Below, one piece after another: positions 63,118 through 64,000 of a stretch of 64,000 bases of DNA. Position 1 is the stretch's first letter; the number at the start of each line of letters is the position of its first letter. Below the pieces are notes generated by a model. That model made no database searches, was not told where the DNA came from, and was given only the letters and a program-made list of their open reading frames with translations. A program made the position numbers and the translations under genes. Source of the stretch: Isochrysis galbana (lineage: Eukaryota; Haptophyta; Isochrysidales; Isochrysidaceae); the NCBI GenBank assembly GCA_018136815.1, contig CM030938.1, forward strand, positions 5,170,749 through 5,234,748, in the 5' to 3' direction.

Positions 63118-64000
63118 GCTGCTTATGTCAGCTACACAATTGCTCAAATTCATTAGCTTGCTCTGCCGCGAGATGCGTTGAGCGTATTCCATGGACGAGG
63201 ATGGCGTACTCACGCAGCATTCATACACACGCGGTCTACGATGGTTTCAGTCCTGTTTCTTTGCATGTCATCCCTCGGGTGCGCTCATTGGTTCTAGTCC
63301 AAGAATGGAGAGGAGTTGGATTTGTGTCCGGCATATTTCCGAGTAAAACACACCAAGCTCGCCGTCACGCACGTGCCTTTTGCTAGGTGGCTTGTGCGCG
63401 CGAAGAGGCGAGTGGCTCAAGTGTCTAGTAGCGTGCGTGGTGGTGGTGGTGCGAGTTGTGGAATATGCAAGGCGTGTTTGGAGGCCTGTAGCAAGCATTC
63501 GAAGTACAGCTGGAAGAACGAGGGGACGAGAGCCCTACAGTTGACAGTTGGGTCTGACACCACCCCAGCCGCGCGGGGGAGATACTTAAGATTGCAGCTC
63601 TCGCGTCAACTTAGTTTGTAGTAGTACTCCCGTCCGGCGGGAGATACATTTAAGATTAGCTCTCGGGGGGGAGGCACCGCGTGCCTCGTGCCCTTCCCCC
63701 CCGGGCTCCGACTACCCTCCGGGGGGTCCGTCCATCGCCCGTCGGTGCTCAATCACTAGTCATCCCGCGCCGGGCAAGGGAGTGCTGGAGCCCGAGGGGG
63801 AGGGCACGAGGCGCCTCCCCCATGTGAACGAAGTATAGACTCAGTTGACGATTGAAGTATCATTAGCGGTGAAATCCCAAATGCCCCAATCCCAACCACA
63901 TCTCACGTGCTTCTACTGAGGCGCGATGAGCTAACGTCCCGAGGACTCCCTCTTTTCTGCCCTCGCGCTTTGTGATGCAGCAGGTCTCTCAGGCGCTGGG
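63118..64000. other. Intergenic region with palindromic repeat copies
   Basis: 63630-63870 contains CGTGCCTCGTGCCCTTCCCC and GGAGGGCACGAGGCGCCTCC facing each other, followed by GAACGAAGTATAGACTCAGTTG, a diverged member of the AACTAAGTATAAACTTAGTT family. The final bases may begin another gene (GATGCAGCAGGTCTCTCAGG), cut by the window edge. Confidence 0.5.

Overview
The window looks like nuclear DNA of a eukaryotic alga with a complex (secondary) plastid, most likely a haptophyte. Supporting points seen in the sequence: a GC-rich background; short spliceosomal introns, two of which use GC-AG ends; two nuclear genes for plastid proteins (a soluble-type glycerol-3-phosphate acyltransferase and the division factor MinE) that both begin with a secretory-type leader, as expected where proteins reach the plastid through the ER; and very repeat-rich intergenic DNA. 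Pelagophytes and other secondary algae are not excluded. No organelle, bacterial or free viral genome is present.

Layout. Bases 1-9202 are a Ty1/copia retrotransposon cluster: a complete element (1846-6959, two 248-bp LTRs, one open 1507-aa polyprotein, 5-bp target duplication CGCTC) sits in the opposite orientation inside an older, broken copy of the same family. Scrambled fragments and a fold-back follow to the right. From 9578 come unique genes separated by repeats: a spliced SSAT-type GNAT acetyltransferase (9578-10754), a leucine-rich-repeat remnant (11451-11790), a long coiled-coil protein (12690-15603, minus), an unrecognised multi-exon gene (17039-19288), a single-exon hypothetical (21004-22098), two AT-rich small ORFs of foreign look (23022-24408), a multi-pass membrane protein (25283-26431, minus), a gag-like remnant beside a duplicated 230-bp repeat (27808-29038), and a 697-aa hypothetical (29783-31876, minus).

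The right half holds plastid GPAT (12 exons, 34328-37499), a broken Fanzor/TnpB-type RNA-guided nuclease gene (39693-40674), a membrane-anchored JmjC/cupin oxygenase (41297-43323), several uncertain ORFs, a truncated phage-type DNA methyltransferase (54439-55071), plastid MinE (56735-57580), and a J-domain protein ending in a textbook PCNA-binding PIP box (60421-63117). Between them lie members of at least three dispersed repeat families with short palindromic cores, a MITE, minisatellites and long poly-G tracts.

The genes do not form an operon or a common pathway. MinE and GPAT share only a plastid destination (division and glycerolipid synthesis). The points most worth following up are the Fanzor remnant, the J-domain plus PIP-box architecture, the self-nested Copia with an integrase lacking its zinc-binding cysteines, the AT-rich ORF pair with 62-bp direct repeats, and the palindromic repeat families.
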